Shown: piece by piece, positions 48,701 to 57,589 of the stretch | Numbering within the stretch: the first letter of the stretch is position 1 | Layout of the letters: each line of letters opens with the position of its first letter | IMG/VR virus record: IMGVR_UViG_3300021500_000001 | Coordinates: 1 to 58,827 of that record | Origin: a virus | Strand: one strand, 5' to 3' | DNA length: 58,827 nt | Notes under the pieces: model-generated | What the model saw: only the letters and a program-made list of their open reading frames with translations | The model's database searches: none | What the model was told of the DNA's origin: nothing | Made by a program: the position numbers and the translations under genes

Positions 48701-51700
48701 CGCCAACCATCTACTACCCAAAGATATGCAACAGTTACATATAATGGTAAAAATATTTATGGAGGAGAAATTGAAGTAGGTTTAAATGAATCTGAAGAAA
48801 GTGTAAGGCTTAATGCAAAAAACTGGTTGTTAGAACCGGATCAACGTGGTACTGCCACAGAGATAACAGATTTGCCCAAATTCTCCGAGTATACTCTCCC
48901 CGGCGGTGAGCCTGGTAGTTATCGGGAGTTAATTCTTAAAGTACCTATAGATATTGTTCGGCAAAAGCAATACAGCAAAGCAAAATCCGAATGGTTTGAT
49001 AGGCACATGGGGCCACAACCAACAGAAGAAGAAGTTGAGCAAAGTGATTTTTTTGATGGAAGAATTTTAGATGAGGCATTGGAAGAATTAAGAGAGGATA
49101 TAAAAACAATACCTCAATCAGTAACCTACAAATCTCCCCACTGGGAGGACGAGCTCAACGTAATAGCCCACATCCGAGGCGATACTCGTACAGTAGACGG
49201 CAAACGAATCTTTCATATAGCTGAATTTCAGAGTGATATTTATAGCCGGATAGTTGAACTCGAAGCCATTGAGTCCCCCACTGATACTCGGGAAAAAGAA
49301 CTTGCCAACCTAAAAAAGCTCTTCCCCTGGGGCGGAAACTGGCACGAACTCGTATCCAAGAAAGCCATTGAGTATGCCATACGGAATGGCTTTGACGGCA
49401 TTTCATGGGATACTGCTAAGACACAGGTTGACCGGTGGGAAAGTGCGCTAAGGAAGAGTGTTGATACAATAGGTTGGAGAAAAATATCAAAAAGAGATCA
49501 GGTCCGAATAACTGGTGTTAAAAACGGAAAAAGTGTTTTTAGTAACTTGATCTCTCTCTATGGCGAAACCACAATAAGCGGTCAGCGTGTAACCCTCAAT
49601 AATCTCATAGGTAAAAATCTTGCTAATAAAATCCGGGAATCCTCTAAGACTACAGGTAGTTTTGAAGGAGAAAATCTTACTATTGGTGGGGAGTTCTATA
49701 AAATTCTCTATGATCAAAGAATCCCTGGCTTCTTAAAAAAGTATGGGAAAAAGTGGGGAGCAAAAGTCGAAATAGATAGCCTGGAAACCGGGCAATATAG
49801 AGTAGATGAAGCAGGCGGCGGAAGATTCAGGATTGTTCGTGGTGATGGATACGTATTTGAAGACAGCACTGGAGACCAGTTATTATTTAATACAGAAAAA
49901 GAAGCTACTGAGTACATTGACAGCCAAAAATTTAAAAATATTCATTTCATGGAAATAACTCCCCGTATGCGCCAAGCCATTCAGACCTATGGCCAGGCTA
50001 TTATGGAGCCCGCTGGCGAATACAGACAATCCGAAATCGATTTAGCCTTTGGAGGTAAAAAGAAAGCAGATGAAGCAATCGAATCAGTCGCAAAGAAAGT
50101 CGATTTTATATCCAGAAGAAGAGTGCCGGATCGGGGTCGGGTGGACAAATCAGGGTCCACGTCCAAAGTTGCTGAAGAAATCAGGAAAAACAAGCGTGTG
50201 GATCTTACAGGGAGAAAGCTCACAAAAGGAAAAGAGTCACAAGAAATAGCCGAACTTTTCCAGGTCTATCGTTCTCCCAAAATGGAGATATTGCATGCTA
50301 TCTATACCGCTGAGGACGGAACTATTCTGGCCCACAATGCCATAACTTCCGGCCAAATAAATTATATTCAGCCAGAGAATGCGGCACAGTGGATTTATAA
50401 ATTAAAATCTGCTGCTGAGCGTTTAGGTGCCTCAAAAATACATTTCTTACACAATCATCCATCCGGCAATCCTGCTATGAGCGAAGAGGATATCGCCCTG
50501 GCAAATATGCTGCACCGTAAAAAAATAGGCAAAGATTTGATGGGTGAATTTGTTGTCATAGACCATGGTAAATATTCATTCATACCAAGATATGATGCCG
50601 GAGCGTTATGGGCTGAAGAAGGAACCTATAAGGTTCTCCCCGGCACTGGTGAATGGATGCTCAGGAAGGGGCCTAAATTAACCGGGCCAAAGGTAGTGGC
50701 GGCCTTTGGCAATAGCCTCTCTCATGATAAATCGAAGGCATGTTTTGTTTATGTCGATAACAATAATAACGTTATGGGCTGGTCTGCCCATGACAATACA
50801 ATATTAAAGAAAAGCGTCCCTGAGCTTGAGAAAGTTTTAAGACAGCAAGCAAGAGCACATGGTGCAAAAAGGACTGTAATTATAGCAGAGGACATGGCAT
50901 TGTTTGAGCCGATTGCCGAGCATGGGGATGTGGGAGACTGGTTGCTGGATGCATTGGATGCCAAGGGAAAAAGTTTAAGAGAAACTGTTCCGAAGGCATT
51001 TGAAATAAAAATGCGGCCAATAAAATCGGCAAGGGTATTGTTTTCAAAAAAACCTTTGCATGGTAAGGGTCTCACAACATCAGATGCTCGCCAAGAACTT
51101 GTTGAACGCTTAGGGGAAAAAGCGACAAATACCCTTCTCACAAAAGGGCTTGTGCGACTTATCACAAAAGAAGAAGCAGACAGAAAAAAGGGTTATACTC
51201 TTCCATCCAATATCCAAGGATTTTATACAGATGGAATTTCATATCTGGTTACAGATAATATTTCCCCGAGGAGAGTATGGAATGTATTGATGCATGAGCT
51301 TGGAGTTCACCTTGGGTATAACAAAATCTTTGGTGAAAAACTCGCCAAGGAAGTCTTCAGGGCTTTTGTAGAGAATAATGGGAAAAAGACTCCATTGGGC
51401 AGGGCCGTAAGCCGAGCTATGGGTAGAGTACCTTACGGAACACGTGCGGACCTTGTTAATGAGGAAGCTGTGGCTTATTTCATTGAAGATCATGCCAATA
51501 TAAATCTGCCCTTGTACCGGAAAATTATTGCACGCATGCGGTTATGGGCTGTTAAGTATCTTGGTGTCAAACCTGATGTTTTTGTGATGGATGATTATGT
51601 GGCACTAGCCGCAAGTGCTATGAGAGGGGAAATTAGAGAAGCTTATAAGGCGCCTGTGAGAGCAGGGGAAAGCCGGGAGGTATTTTATTCTACTAAAGCA

Positions 51701-54700
51701 TGGCACGGAGGTCCTTACGCCTTTGATAAATTTCAAGTGGAAAAAATAGGCGAGGGCGAGGGTGCCCAGGCATTCGGCTGGGGTCTATATTTTACTGACA
51801 AGGAAGATATCGCTCGCAGTTATGCGGAAATGGCTAAGAGTAAATTTTTGCTATTTGATGGCAAACAAATAACGTATGACGATTTAGCTAACAAAATTAG
51901 CAAAAAATATGGTAAACAATATGAAGACCTTATATCTAGGATAATATATGATTTTAAATCTGGTTATCTAGCTGATGACATTCTGGAGCACGTAAAACAA
52001 TTTAGGGCATCTGAATATGGTATAGCAAAAGAAATAGTCGAAAAAATGGAACATATATCATTAACGGATGTTAATAGATGGACAGTAAAAGTAGGTGGAG
52101 GTATAAAAACCGAAAACAAGATGTCGGAAAAGGAACGTTTAGCATTATTTGATATACAGGGGCGCATAGGTTGGTACAAAGAAAATGTAAAAAATCCGTT
52201 AGAAAAGGTTAAGAGTGAGCTGGAGCGGACAGTCTCAGCGCATAAGGAAAGAAAACTGAAGGCGGATAGGGAAGACTTGCGCAAAATAAACAAAATAATA
52301 AATAATGCACAGGCTGGACTTGATGTAATTAAAAAATATAATCTTAGCGTTACTTTTAATAAACCTATAAGGAATCTTTACAAGGTAACGCTTCATAAAG
52401 GTAAAACGCCTGATGAATATGATTATTTGAGTTGGGAAGATAGCATAAGCAAAAAAGAATTAAGTAAAGTAATGTCTCAGGCTGAAAAAGAAGGAATTGC
52501 AAAAGATCTACATGGAATAGTAACTAAAGAAGATTCAGAAAAACGAAATAAGCCAAATTTGAAAAGTAAATATGCTACGCCTGAAGTTATAGCTGCTACA
52601 AAAAATGCAGGATATGGATATCAGGACTTAACACTAGCTGTTGAAAACGATGAAAATGCTTATCTTTCCATTATGGAAAATTTCCCCGAAATGGTAGAAG
52701 ATGAAGAATGGGCTGAAAAAGTAGTAGTGGATATTTTTGGAACCGAGACTCTAACATCTCCATCTGATGGCGAAGCTTTATACCGAAAGATAAGCGAAAT
52801 ATTAGGCTCAGATAAAGAAGCTTCACTATTTCTTCTCCGAGCCGGTATTGATGGGATAAAATATCCGGCAGGAATTTTAAGCGGTTACGAAGAAGAAGGC
52901 GTATTTAATTATGTAGTCTTCGACGAGAATGCCATTACTATAGATGAGCACATTCGCTACTCTATAGCAGAGAAAAAGGACCTCCAGTCCTGGGCCGATG
53001 ATCTTATTAAAAGTGCAAAAGACCCAAGTTTTATCCTTGATACTCAGAAAGCATCCCCTGAAAAGATCAAAGAATCATCCATTAAAATATTGGCTGATCT
53101 TGATTTTGAAAAGCTGAGTCAGCCTGCTAAATCCTTTTTGGCGGGCATGAGTCCGAAAGGCAAGGGAGCGGGAGCAGCTATTGAGAAATGGCTGGCCTCC
53201 CCGGAATGGTACCAGCACCCGGTTCTTAAAAAGATCGTTGGACATGCCCTGAATAAAGCTGAAAAATTCCATACTACATTTAATGAATTCAATGCTGTAG
53301 ATGATCCTTTTGCTGAATACGATACAGTAGCAAAAACTCTTGAAGCTCTGGCCCGAAAGGGTGGAATAAGTAAAGCTGCCTTTACCCTGGGCCGAACCTC
53401 AGCCGATTTCAAAAAACTTGAAGCTCTCCTGGATGATGCCGATGTATATGGCGAAAAACACACAGTCGAAGAACTAAGGAAAAAAGGATATAGTGAAGAT
53501 GTAGTACATGCATGGTCGATTGTCAGGGAATCTTACGATAAGCAACTCGATGCCCTGATTAAACCGATGAAGGACCTTGTTGCCAAAATTAAGGAACAGG
53601 CTGCTTTTATGGGGACCGAGCCTGTATATCCCGACTTCGGTGATTTTATTATCGAAGGCAAAAAACGTAGACTCACCCTGAAAGAGGCTGTTATGGAGAT
53701 GGGCCGTTACAAGGGAACATACTCTCCTCGTATCCGGGATCGGGGGGCATGGGTAGTTACCGGAAAGAAAAAGGGTGTTATCTCGGAGGGCGGGGACGAA
53801 TATGTACGTTATAATAGGAAAACAAAAAGCTTTGCCAATCTTTTGAGAGATAAATTAAAAAAGGAAGGCTTTACCGATATTAAAGTTGAAAAAGAATCAA
53901 GACTCCCTGAAGAAACTTTCCAAGCTGTTCGTATGGCCGAGATGGGAGCTATAATCGAACATGCAGCCTCAAAAGGACTTGATAAATATGATGATAAAAT
54001 GCAAATGGCCTTTATGGACGAAATTATTACGGCATCCGCTGACCTGATCAAGTCCAGGGGTGCAAGGGCCACTATGATTCGCCGTAGGGAAGGAGCCGCT
54101 ATCAAGGGATATATAACTAACCCCTTAACAAGATTTATAAGATACACGGGGACCAATGCGGCAGGCATAGCCAAAAAAGAAATGGCCGAACGCATGATTA
54201 GGGATTTATACGGTACTTATGTGAACGGCAAAAAAGTTGGCGGTATTGATGTAGCAAAAGAGAGTGAGGTTCATTCCCTTGCAAGAGCATATGTCGAAGA
54301 ACAGTTGAGGAATACTGAAACCGGAGACCGGATAATCGGGGTAATGAAGGCACTTACTACTTTCAAGTTTTTAGGCTTCAACCCACGGTCTGTCCTGGTT
54401 AACATATCGGCACTTGCAACATCCGTACCAATATCTTTACATACTTATATTATGGATGGCAAAGGGAGCCTCCTGAAGGTTGGCAAAACTTTATCTAAAA
54501 GCTGTAAAGATTATACAAAGATTATGGCCGGGAAGCGCCTCGCAAATGTGGATGAGCAAACTTTCATCGATGAATTCAGAGCAAGTGGTTACACTAATGC
54601 TCAATATACAAGAGACGCTATAGGAAATGTTCAGGGAGCTTATGGAACGGCATGGGCGAAACTTATGGGCGGATCAATGTATGTGTTCGGCAAGTCTGAA

Positions 54701-56134
54701 GAGTGGGTGCGTGGAGGGACTGCTCTGGCTGCTTATAGATTATGCCGAAAGCAAGGTCTCTCTCATACTAAGGCAAGCACCAAAGCGATAGAAGCAACTG
54801 CTAAAGCCCATGGCACTTATGGGAAAGAAACCCTGTCGATGATAGCCTGGGGTAAAGGGGTAGGGCGCCTTGGGCAAGCATTTTATACTTATATGAAATT
54901 CCCACACAACTACCTTCAGATGCTCTATGACGCCGGTATCAGGAAGAAAAATATCAAGGGTGTCATATTCGGCATGGCCGCTCCTGCAGTACTCGGCGGG
55001 ATAGCGGCGGTCCCGATGTATTCAACTATTATGGCCATAGCAAATGCCTTAATGTCTGCGATAGACGATGATCGTGACGCAGAAAAATTAGTATATGATA
55101 CCATCAATGAATATATAGGTAAAACAGGGGAAGAAACTATAAGGGGCGGTATCCTTGGCCTTCTTGATGTTGATATATCAGGGTCGTTGGCTATGGGGCC
55201 AGGGGCTATACCTACAAGCCTGTTTGAGTTAACGGGTGCGGTTGGCGGCATGGCAGAAGATATTTATAAGGGCGTTGGTTATGCAGTAGAAGGTGAGTAT
55301 GGAAGGGCCTTTGAAAAATTGACGCCGAAGGTCATAGGAAATATTGCTCTTGCTATTAGAGAAACAAGGGAAGGTGCGACAACAAGTAAAGGTAACAGAG
55401 TGTGGGACGAAGAAGGCAGACCTTATATGCCGACATTGAGTGAAACAGTTAAGAGGGGCCTCGGCTTTCGGTCCGCTCGTAGGGCATTACTTACTCAATC
55501 AACTTGGGTCTCGAAGCGTGAGGAGCAAAGATTCAAAAAAACACGATCCGACATTTATAGAAAAATCAAATACCTGACAGCAGGGTCAGAAAATGTTATA
55601 ATAAATAAAGAAGTAGGAGATGAAATCAGCAAATATAATAAAAATGCGTTAAAGACTAGTAATGTACCGCTTATTACTCCAGCGTCCATCGAACTTCAAA
55701 TGGAAAGGATGAGGACCCCGACGACGAAACAGAAAGTCAGAGTCACAGGTTGTGAGAGAGCTACAATGTTTGAGGGCGATATATGGGCAGGGGCTTTAGG
55801 TGTCGTTGATGAAATGGACGAAACGCAAAGCGAAGTTAAAAGGTTGTCGGACGCTGGTATCCTTAAATATTCGGCTCCGCCTTCCAGGAACATAAACGCC
55901 GGATATGGTATAAAGGTTAAGTTGGATGATGACCAGTATAGACGGTATGTAGCAGACACAAGTGCAATAATCAAAGAGGCCGTTGATCGGTTAACACATC
56001 GTTCGGAATGGCGAAGGTGGAACGACAAGAAAAAAGCTTTTGCGATTAAAACAGTGATTAATAAGGGACGGAAAATTGTTAGAGATCGTCTCAAAATAAC
56101 AATATTGAGAACAAAATTAGAGAGAGGTAAATAA
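45728..56134 (+). CDS. Giant polyvalent protein: ART-like, JAB/RadC peptidase, zincin, ART-PolyVal
   Basis: 3468 aa, one unbroken frame. About 1-150 helical with KEPWETS; about 750-810 ART-like (ILYRGGDVPKSQL, YGDYLSASG); about 900-985 the common polyvalent segment (SMYSALTRAAESQRFPAKL, EIRVEEVEKG); about 1050-1240 YRELILKVP ... FHIAEFQSDIYS ... WGGNWHELVSKKAIEYAI; about 1326-1410 RIPGFLKKYGKKWGAKVE and FMEITPRMRQAI. JAB/RadC metallopeptidase at 1516-1630 has HNHPSGNP and SEED intact. Zincin HELGVH near 1856. ART-PolyVal at 1992-2415 (WHGGPYAFDKF, GWGLYFTDKED ... NYVVFDENAI). About 2870-3100 is the LPD38-like, hydrophobic part (FNPRSVLVNISALA). Likely injected to modify host proteins and blunt defence. 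Confidence 0.85.
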   Translation: MASIINCFKIHKNLFTVEEKKALRLESGKLATEKKISFKDAMVQIVTAHRDELQAEYDKIIDVVRKHYKLPEKAVAKAEVPKAKPEKKEPWETSDLANNPNIPISYVQAKKQANGKYKLFFTGTTSEVFEGELFASAKEARSFFKAQQAKAQEAASKKEVAPEVPKEIIAKDTINGKQYEYRVAKIKDTETPQLTHHIEMRPVGSKNWESALVGKATSRKNAIRFLAERYHRVGKDIADLEVLDPTLKKFVDEEIKIKEERAEKARKAEKARKEKEEVAQTERQERQRFIDKVNKEKITGKKTTISIKSDTEESLRIDAVVFGDYAVHNSLGTQGYTVTHIPSALKIFSTDTLKEARTAAKTFFLYADKMLADKKSMSKESISKLKELVKIFTKGEAIPDFVKKIESKTAAKKEAKPTAKKAVGQRSNRKGVEFYNPFNVKTRNKVIEGKLNSAGEVRQGYRDGFFTQGHYAVKLPEAPKTKKPLLKGKDVPDILSIVPSKTTDAHFVGELKASESTVTLAHAVAPGIQDCFFNANYIDIILTRYPDAKFSIGPKVYNGRYNGRLGIFTVDKDVVGLVMSAHVDANEMLDEIQKIKNKESGIKLPVAEAGEAEGRGLYGERTGPKKEQPSPEIKPIKISAQAERRINTLADKKNLTVADLSDPQKGLDPIVQGNPIGALKYAEEQAGRDWEDQNFKRNFGKIAKYIERKWPTIKEPEAEYTVAEPKHLTKKELLEKKRLFRKYGAKIKGNKVILYRGGDVPKSQLKKLRYGDYLSASGKGPDITGNEGADAYGKNVVRFELPVTDVEVTGAGEFQYKGRSASLEKGGRKYPIAIYKAYNDYHGSNFTAEEIDKEDDVRRAASMALPGGREEFDALMAKHLKEKDGLGIKESEAKYVVAEPEPSMYSALTRAAESQRFPAKLPAKSIINRLKKAPGVKQAEIDAVGLAEWLEGKEKVAKDDLVNFLRMNEIRVEEVEKGALDIKLKDIKVNFRQPSTTQRYATVTYNGKNIYGGEIEVGLNESEESVRLNAKNWLLEPDQRGTATEITDLPKFSEYTLPGGEPGSYRELILKVPIDIVRQKQYSKAKSEWFDRHMGPQPTEEEVEQSDFFDGRILDEALEELREDIKTIPQSVTYKSPHWEDELNVIAHIRGDTRTVDGKRIFHIAEFQSDIYSRIVELEAIESPTDTREKELANLKKLFPWGGNWHELVSKKAIEYAIRNGFDGISWDTAKTQVDRWESALRKSVDTIGWRKISKRDQVRITGVKNGKSVFSNLISLYGETTISGQRVTLNNLIGKNLANKIRESSKTTGSFEGENLTIGGEFYKILYDQRIPGFLKKYGKKWGAKVEIDSLETGQYRVDEAGGGRFRIVRGDGYVFEDSTGDQLLFNTEKEATEYIDSQKFKNIHFMEITPRMRQAIQTYGQAIMEPAGEYRQSEIDLAFGGKKKADEAIESVAKKVDFISRRRVPDRGRVDKSGSTSKVAEEIRKNKRVDLTGRKLTKGKESQEIAELFQVYRSPKMEILHAIYTAEDGTILAHNAITSGQINYIQPENAAQWIYKLKSAAERLGASKIHFLHNHPSGNPAMSEEDIALANMLHRKKIGKDLMGEFVVIDHGKYSFIPRYDAGALWAEEGTYKVLPGTGEWMLRKGPKLTGPKVVAAFGNSLSHDKSKACFVYVDNNNNVMGWSAHDNTILKKSVPELEKVLRQQARAHGAKRTVIIAEDMALFEPIAEHGDVGDWLLDALDAKGKSLRETVPKAFEIKMRPIKSARVLFSKKPLHGKGLTTSDARQELVERLGEKATNTLLTKGLVRLITKEEADRKKGYTLPSNIQGFYTDGISYLVTDNISPRRVWNVLMHELGVHLGYNKIFGEKLAKEVFRAFVENNGKKTPLGRAVSRAMGRVPYGTRADLVNEEAVAYFIEDHANINLPLYRKIIARMRLWAVKYLGVKPDVFVMDDYVALAASAMRGEIREAYKAPVRAGESREVFYSTKAWHGGPYAFDKFQVEKIGEGEGAQAFGWGLYFTDKEDIARSYAEMAKSKFLLFDGKQITYDDLANKISKKYGKQYEDLISRIIYDFKSGYLADDILEHVKQFRASEYGIAKEIVEKMEHISLTDVNRWTVKVGGGIKTENKMSEKERLALFDIQGRIGWYKENVKNPLEKVKSELERTVSAHKERKLKADREDLRKINKIINNAQAGLDVIKKYNLSVTFNKPIRNLYKVTLHKGKTPDEYDYLSWEDSISKKELSKVMSQAEKEGIAKDLHGIVTKEDSEKRNKPNLKSKYATPEVIAATKNAGYGYQDLTLAVENDENAYLSIMENFPEMVEDEEWAEKVVVDIFGTETLTSPSDGEALYRKISEILGSDKEASLFLLRAGIDGIKYPAGILSGYEEEGVFNYVVFDENAITIDEHIRYSIAEKKDLQSWADDLIKSAKDPSFILDTQKASPEKIKESSIKILADLDFEKLSQPAKSFLAGMSPKGKGAGAAIEKWLASPEWYQHPVLKKIVGHALNKAEKFHTTFNEFNAVDDPFAEYDTVAKTLEALARKGGISKAAFTLGRTSADFKKLEALLDDADVYGEKHTVEELRKKGYSEDVVHAWSIVRESYDKQLDALIKPMKDLVAKIKEQAAFMGTEPVYPDFGDFIIEGKKRRLTLKEAVMEMGRYKGTYSPRIRDRGAWVVTGKKKGVISEGGDEYVRYNRKTKSFANLLRDKLKKEGFTDIKVEKESRLPEETFQAVRMAEMGAIIEHAASKGLDKYDDKMQMAFMDEIITASADLIKSRGARATMIRRREGAAIKGYITNPLTRFIRYTGTNAAGIAKKEMAERMIRDLYGTYVNGKKVGGIDVAKESEVHSLARAYVEEQLRNTETGDRIIGVMKALTTFKFLGFNPRSVLVNISALATSVPISLHTYIMDGKGSLLKVGKTLSKSCKDYTKIMAGKRLANVDEQTFIDEFRASGYTNAQYTRDAIGNVQGAYGTAWAKLMGGSMYVFGKSEEWVRGGTALAAYRLCRKQGLSHTKASTKAIEATAKAHGTYGKETLSMIAWGKGVGRLGQAFYTYMKFPHNYLQMLYDAGIRKKNIKGVIFGMAAPAVLGGIAAVPMYSTIMAIANALMSAIDDDRDAEKLVYDTINEYIGKTGEETIRGGILGLLDVDISGSLAMGPGAIPTSLFELTGAVGGMAEDIYKGVGYAVEGEYGRAFEKLTPKVIGNIALAIRETREGATTSKGNRVWDEEGRPYMPTLSETVKRGLGFRSARRALLTQSTWVSKREEQRFKKTRSDIYRKIKYLTAGSENVIINKEVGDEISKYNKNALKTSNVPLITPASIELQMERMRTPTTKQKVRVTGCERATMFEGDIWAGALGVVDEMDETQSEVKRLSDAGILKYSAPPSRNINAGYGIKVKLDDDQYRRYVADTSAIIKEAVDRLTHRSEWRRWNDKKKAFAIKTVINKGRKIVRDRLKITILRTKLERGK

Positions 56135-56135
56135 T

Positions 56136-56558
56136 ATGGCAGGCTCAGCTACTATAATATTCAGCAAGATCGACACCCCTTATACTGGCACTCATGGGCT
56201 GGTCAAGGTACATATTGCGTGGGTCGGAGATTCTGGCGATGGCTCGGTGCCGGAAACGGCTTTTGATTCAACTGATACCGTTGATATCCTTGGCAGATAT
56301 TGTGCCTTGGGAGTAACGGTCCCGGATGACACTGCTGCTCCATCTGATAACTACGACATTGAGATACTTGATGAATATGGGTGCGATATTTTTGGTGGTG
56401 AACTCCAGAACAGGGATACCGCTAACACGGAGCAAGCTGTGCCAAAGATCGGTAATGCTTATGGAACTCGGCTATGTGCTGGAGGAATGACCTTTAAATT
56501 GACAAATAATACGGTCGGTTCGGCAAAGGGCGAATGTATATTATATTTTGAAATGTAG
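56136..56558 (+). CDS. Beta-rich virion-type protein, 140 aa
   Basis: MAGSATIIFSKIDTPYTGTH, beta strands with GYDIEILDEYG-like turn (NYDIEILDEYGCDIFGG) and ends GKGECILYFEM-like. A phage particle protein by composition and by position right after the giant gene. GAGAGGT precedes the ATG. No family is named. Confidence 0.6.
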   Translation: MAGSATIIFSKIDTPYTGTHGLVKVHIAWVGDSGDGSVPETAFDSTDTVDILGRYCALGVTVPDDTAAPSDNYDIEILDEYGCDIFGGELQNRDTANTEQAVPKIGNAYGTRLCAGGMTFKLTNNTVGSAKGECILYFEM

Positions 56559-56570
56559 GAGGATGCCGTT

Positions 56571-56687
56571 ATGGGCATGGGTGACCCTGAAGATTGTTAT
56601 CCGATAATTTTAAGAACTCATCTTTCAAACAGTTGTGTAGGTAGACATGGCTTTCGTCTTTATTGTTGTTATCTGCCTCCTGTTTAA
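56571..56687 (+). CDS. Small Cys-rich protein, 38 aa
   Basis: It begins MGMGDPEDCYPIILRTHLSN and ends in RLYCCYLPPV. A strong AGGAGG lies just before the ATG, which is the main support. No family is recognised. Confidence 0.5.
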   Translation: MGMGDPEDCYPIILRTHLSNSCVGRHGFRLYCCYLPPV

Positions 56688-56716
56688 AATATAGAAAATA
56701 AAAAAGGAGTAATACT

Positions 56717-56923
56717 ATGAGCCAAGAAGGAAGAAGAAACACAATATTAGGGATAGCCGGTCTGATCAGGTCAATCGCAAGTATAAAAGACAGCGTTATT
56801 CGGGCGAAGGCCGATGGTCAGATTGATAAAGAGGAAGCCCTTGGACTTTTTGGAGAACTGGCTGAAGCTATCATAATAAATGGATTAGAGGTCGCTTTAT
56901 CGGCGGCCGAAAGTAGGAACTAA
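56717..56923 (+). CDS. Small helical protein, 68 aa
   Basis: GIAGLIRSIASIKDSVIRA then an acidic helix and IINGLEVALSAAESRN. AAAAAGGAG precedes it. The stop overlaps the next ATG (TAATG), coupling it to the membrane protein, as lysis accessory pairs often are. No family is named. Confidence 0.6.
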   Translation: MSQEGRRNTILGIAGLIRSIASIKDSVIRAKADGQIDKEEALGLFGELAEAIIINGLEVALSAAESRN

Positions 56924-57144
56924 TGGAAACTTCAAAAGAATCCCTCTTAATGGCCGAAGACTCCAAGACCAGGGATGCTATCCTTTTTGATATGATGGAA
57001 AACATATCAAATAAGATAGATAGAACGAATGAAATCGAAGATAGAGTCAAGCGATGCGAGAGCAATATAACTTGTATAGGAAGAATAGGGGCGGCTCTGG
57101 CGACTCTTTTCAGTATAATAGCAACTTGGTTTAAATTTGGGTAA
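56923..57144 (+). CDS. XhlA/holin-like membrane protein, 73 aa
   Basis: A charged coiled-coil start (RDAILFDMMENISNKIDRT) and one C-terminal membrane span (IGRIGAALATLFSIIATWF) fit the XhlA-type plan of lysis accessory proteins. The endolysin is far away (12.5 kb), so the lysis role is by layout of the protein, not neighbourhood. Confidence 0.6.
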   Translation: METSKESLLMAEDSKTRDAILFDMMENISNKIDRTNEIEDRVKRCESNITCIGRIGAALATLFSIIATWFKFG

Positions 57145-57150
57145 AAACAA

Positions 57151-57336
57151 TTAATTCCGGTAATGTGCAGGAATCGCAAGATTAATTAAGGATTCTACTT
57201 CCTTATTTAATTGTACATAACGTCTCCGAATAAAGAGTTCTTTGTCAGTACATAATGCCTCCGGCCTTTCAAAATTGCACATTGGGGCTAGTGCCTTGAT
57301 TTGGTCGATTAGAATCCTGAACATTGTTTTTTTCAT
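57151..57336 (-). CDS. Hypothetical protein, 61 aa
   Basis: MKKTMFRILIDQIKALAPMC and a basic helix. Its ATG overlaps the previous leftward stop (ATGA). Last gene of the leftward operon, converging with the holin-like gene with six bases between. No family is recognised. Confidence 0.6.
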   Translation of the reverse strand: MKKTMFRILIDQIKALAPMCNFERPEALCTDKELFIRRRYVQLNKEVESLINLAIPAHYRN

Positions 57337-57536
57337 TGTAGCTCCTGTCTTTTTCTTATATCATCGAACTTATCATCTCTTTCTTTTTTACTTTTAAAAA
57401 GAAAAACTATATCGGCTAATGGCGGGTAAAAATTTACAGAGATTACCGGACACTGTGTCCGGGCAAGATTGTGTGATATAAGATTACGTACTTTTTTGGG
57501 ATTTATTGATAATCCCCCTATTTGAATAAAATTCAT
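57333..57536 (-). CDS. Hypothetical protein, 67 aa
   Basis: MNFIQIGGLSINPKKVRNLI and FYPPLADIVFLFKSKKERDD; reads as a small alpha/beta protein. An AGAGAAGGAA site precedes it. Coupled to the following gene. No family is recognised. Confidence 0.6.
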   Translation of the reverse strand: MNFIQIGGLSINPKKVRNLISHNLARTQCPVISVNFYPPLADIVFLFKSKKERDDKFDDIRKRQELQ

Positions 57537-57589
57537 ATTTCCTTCTCTGAATTTTCAGAATTTTCCAATTTCTATTCCACCCACCAAAT

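Noticed and set aside
50749-51165. Long antisense open frames in the giant gene, and similar ones in other structural genes
   Set aside because: They are shadows of strongly coding plus-strand frames, with no ribosome sites and low-complexity Ser/Phe/Leu composition.
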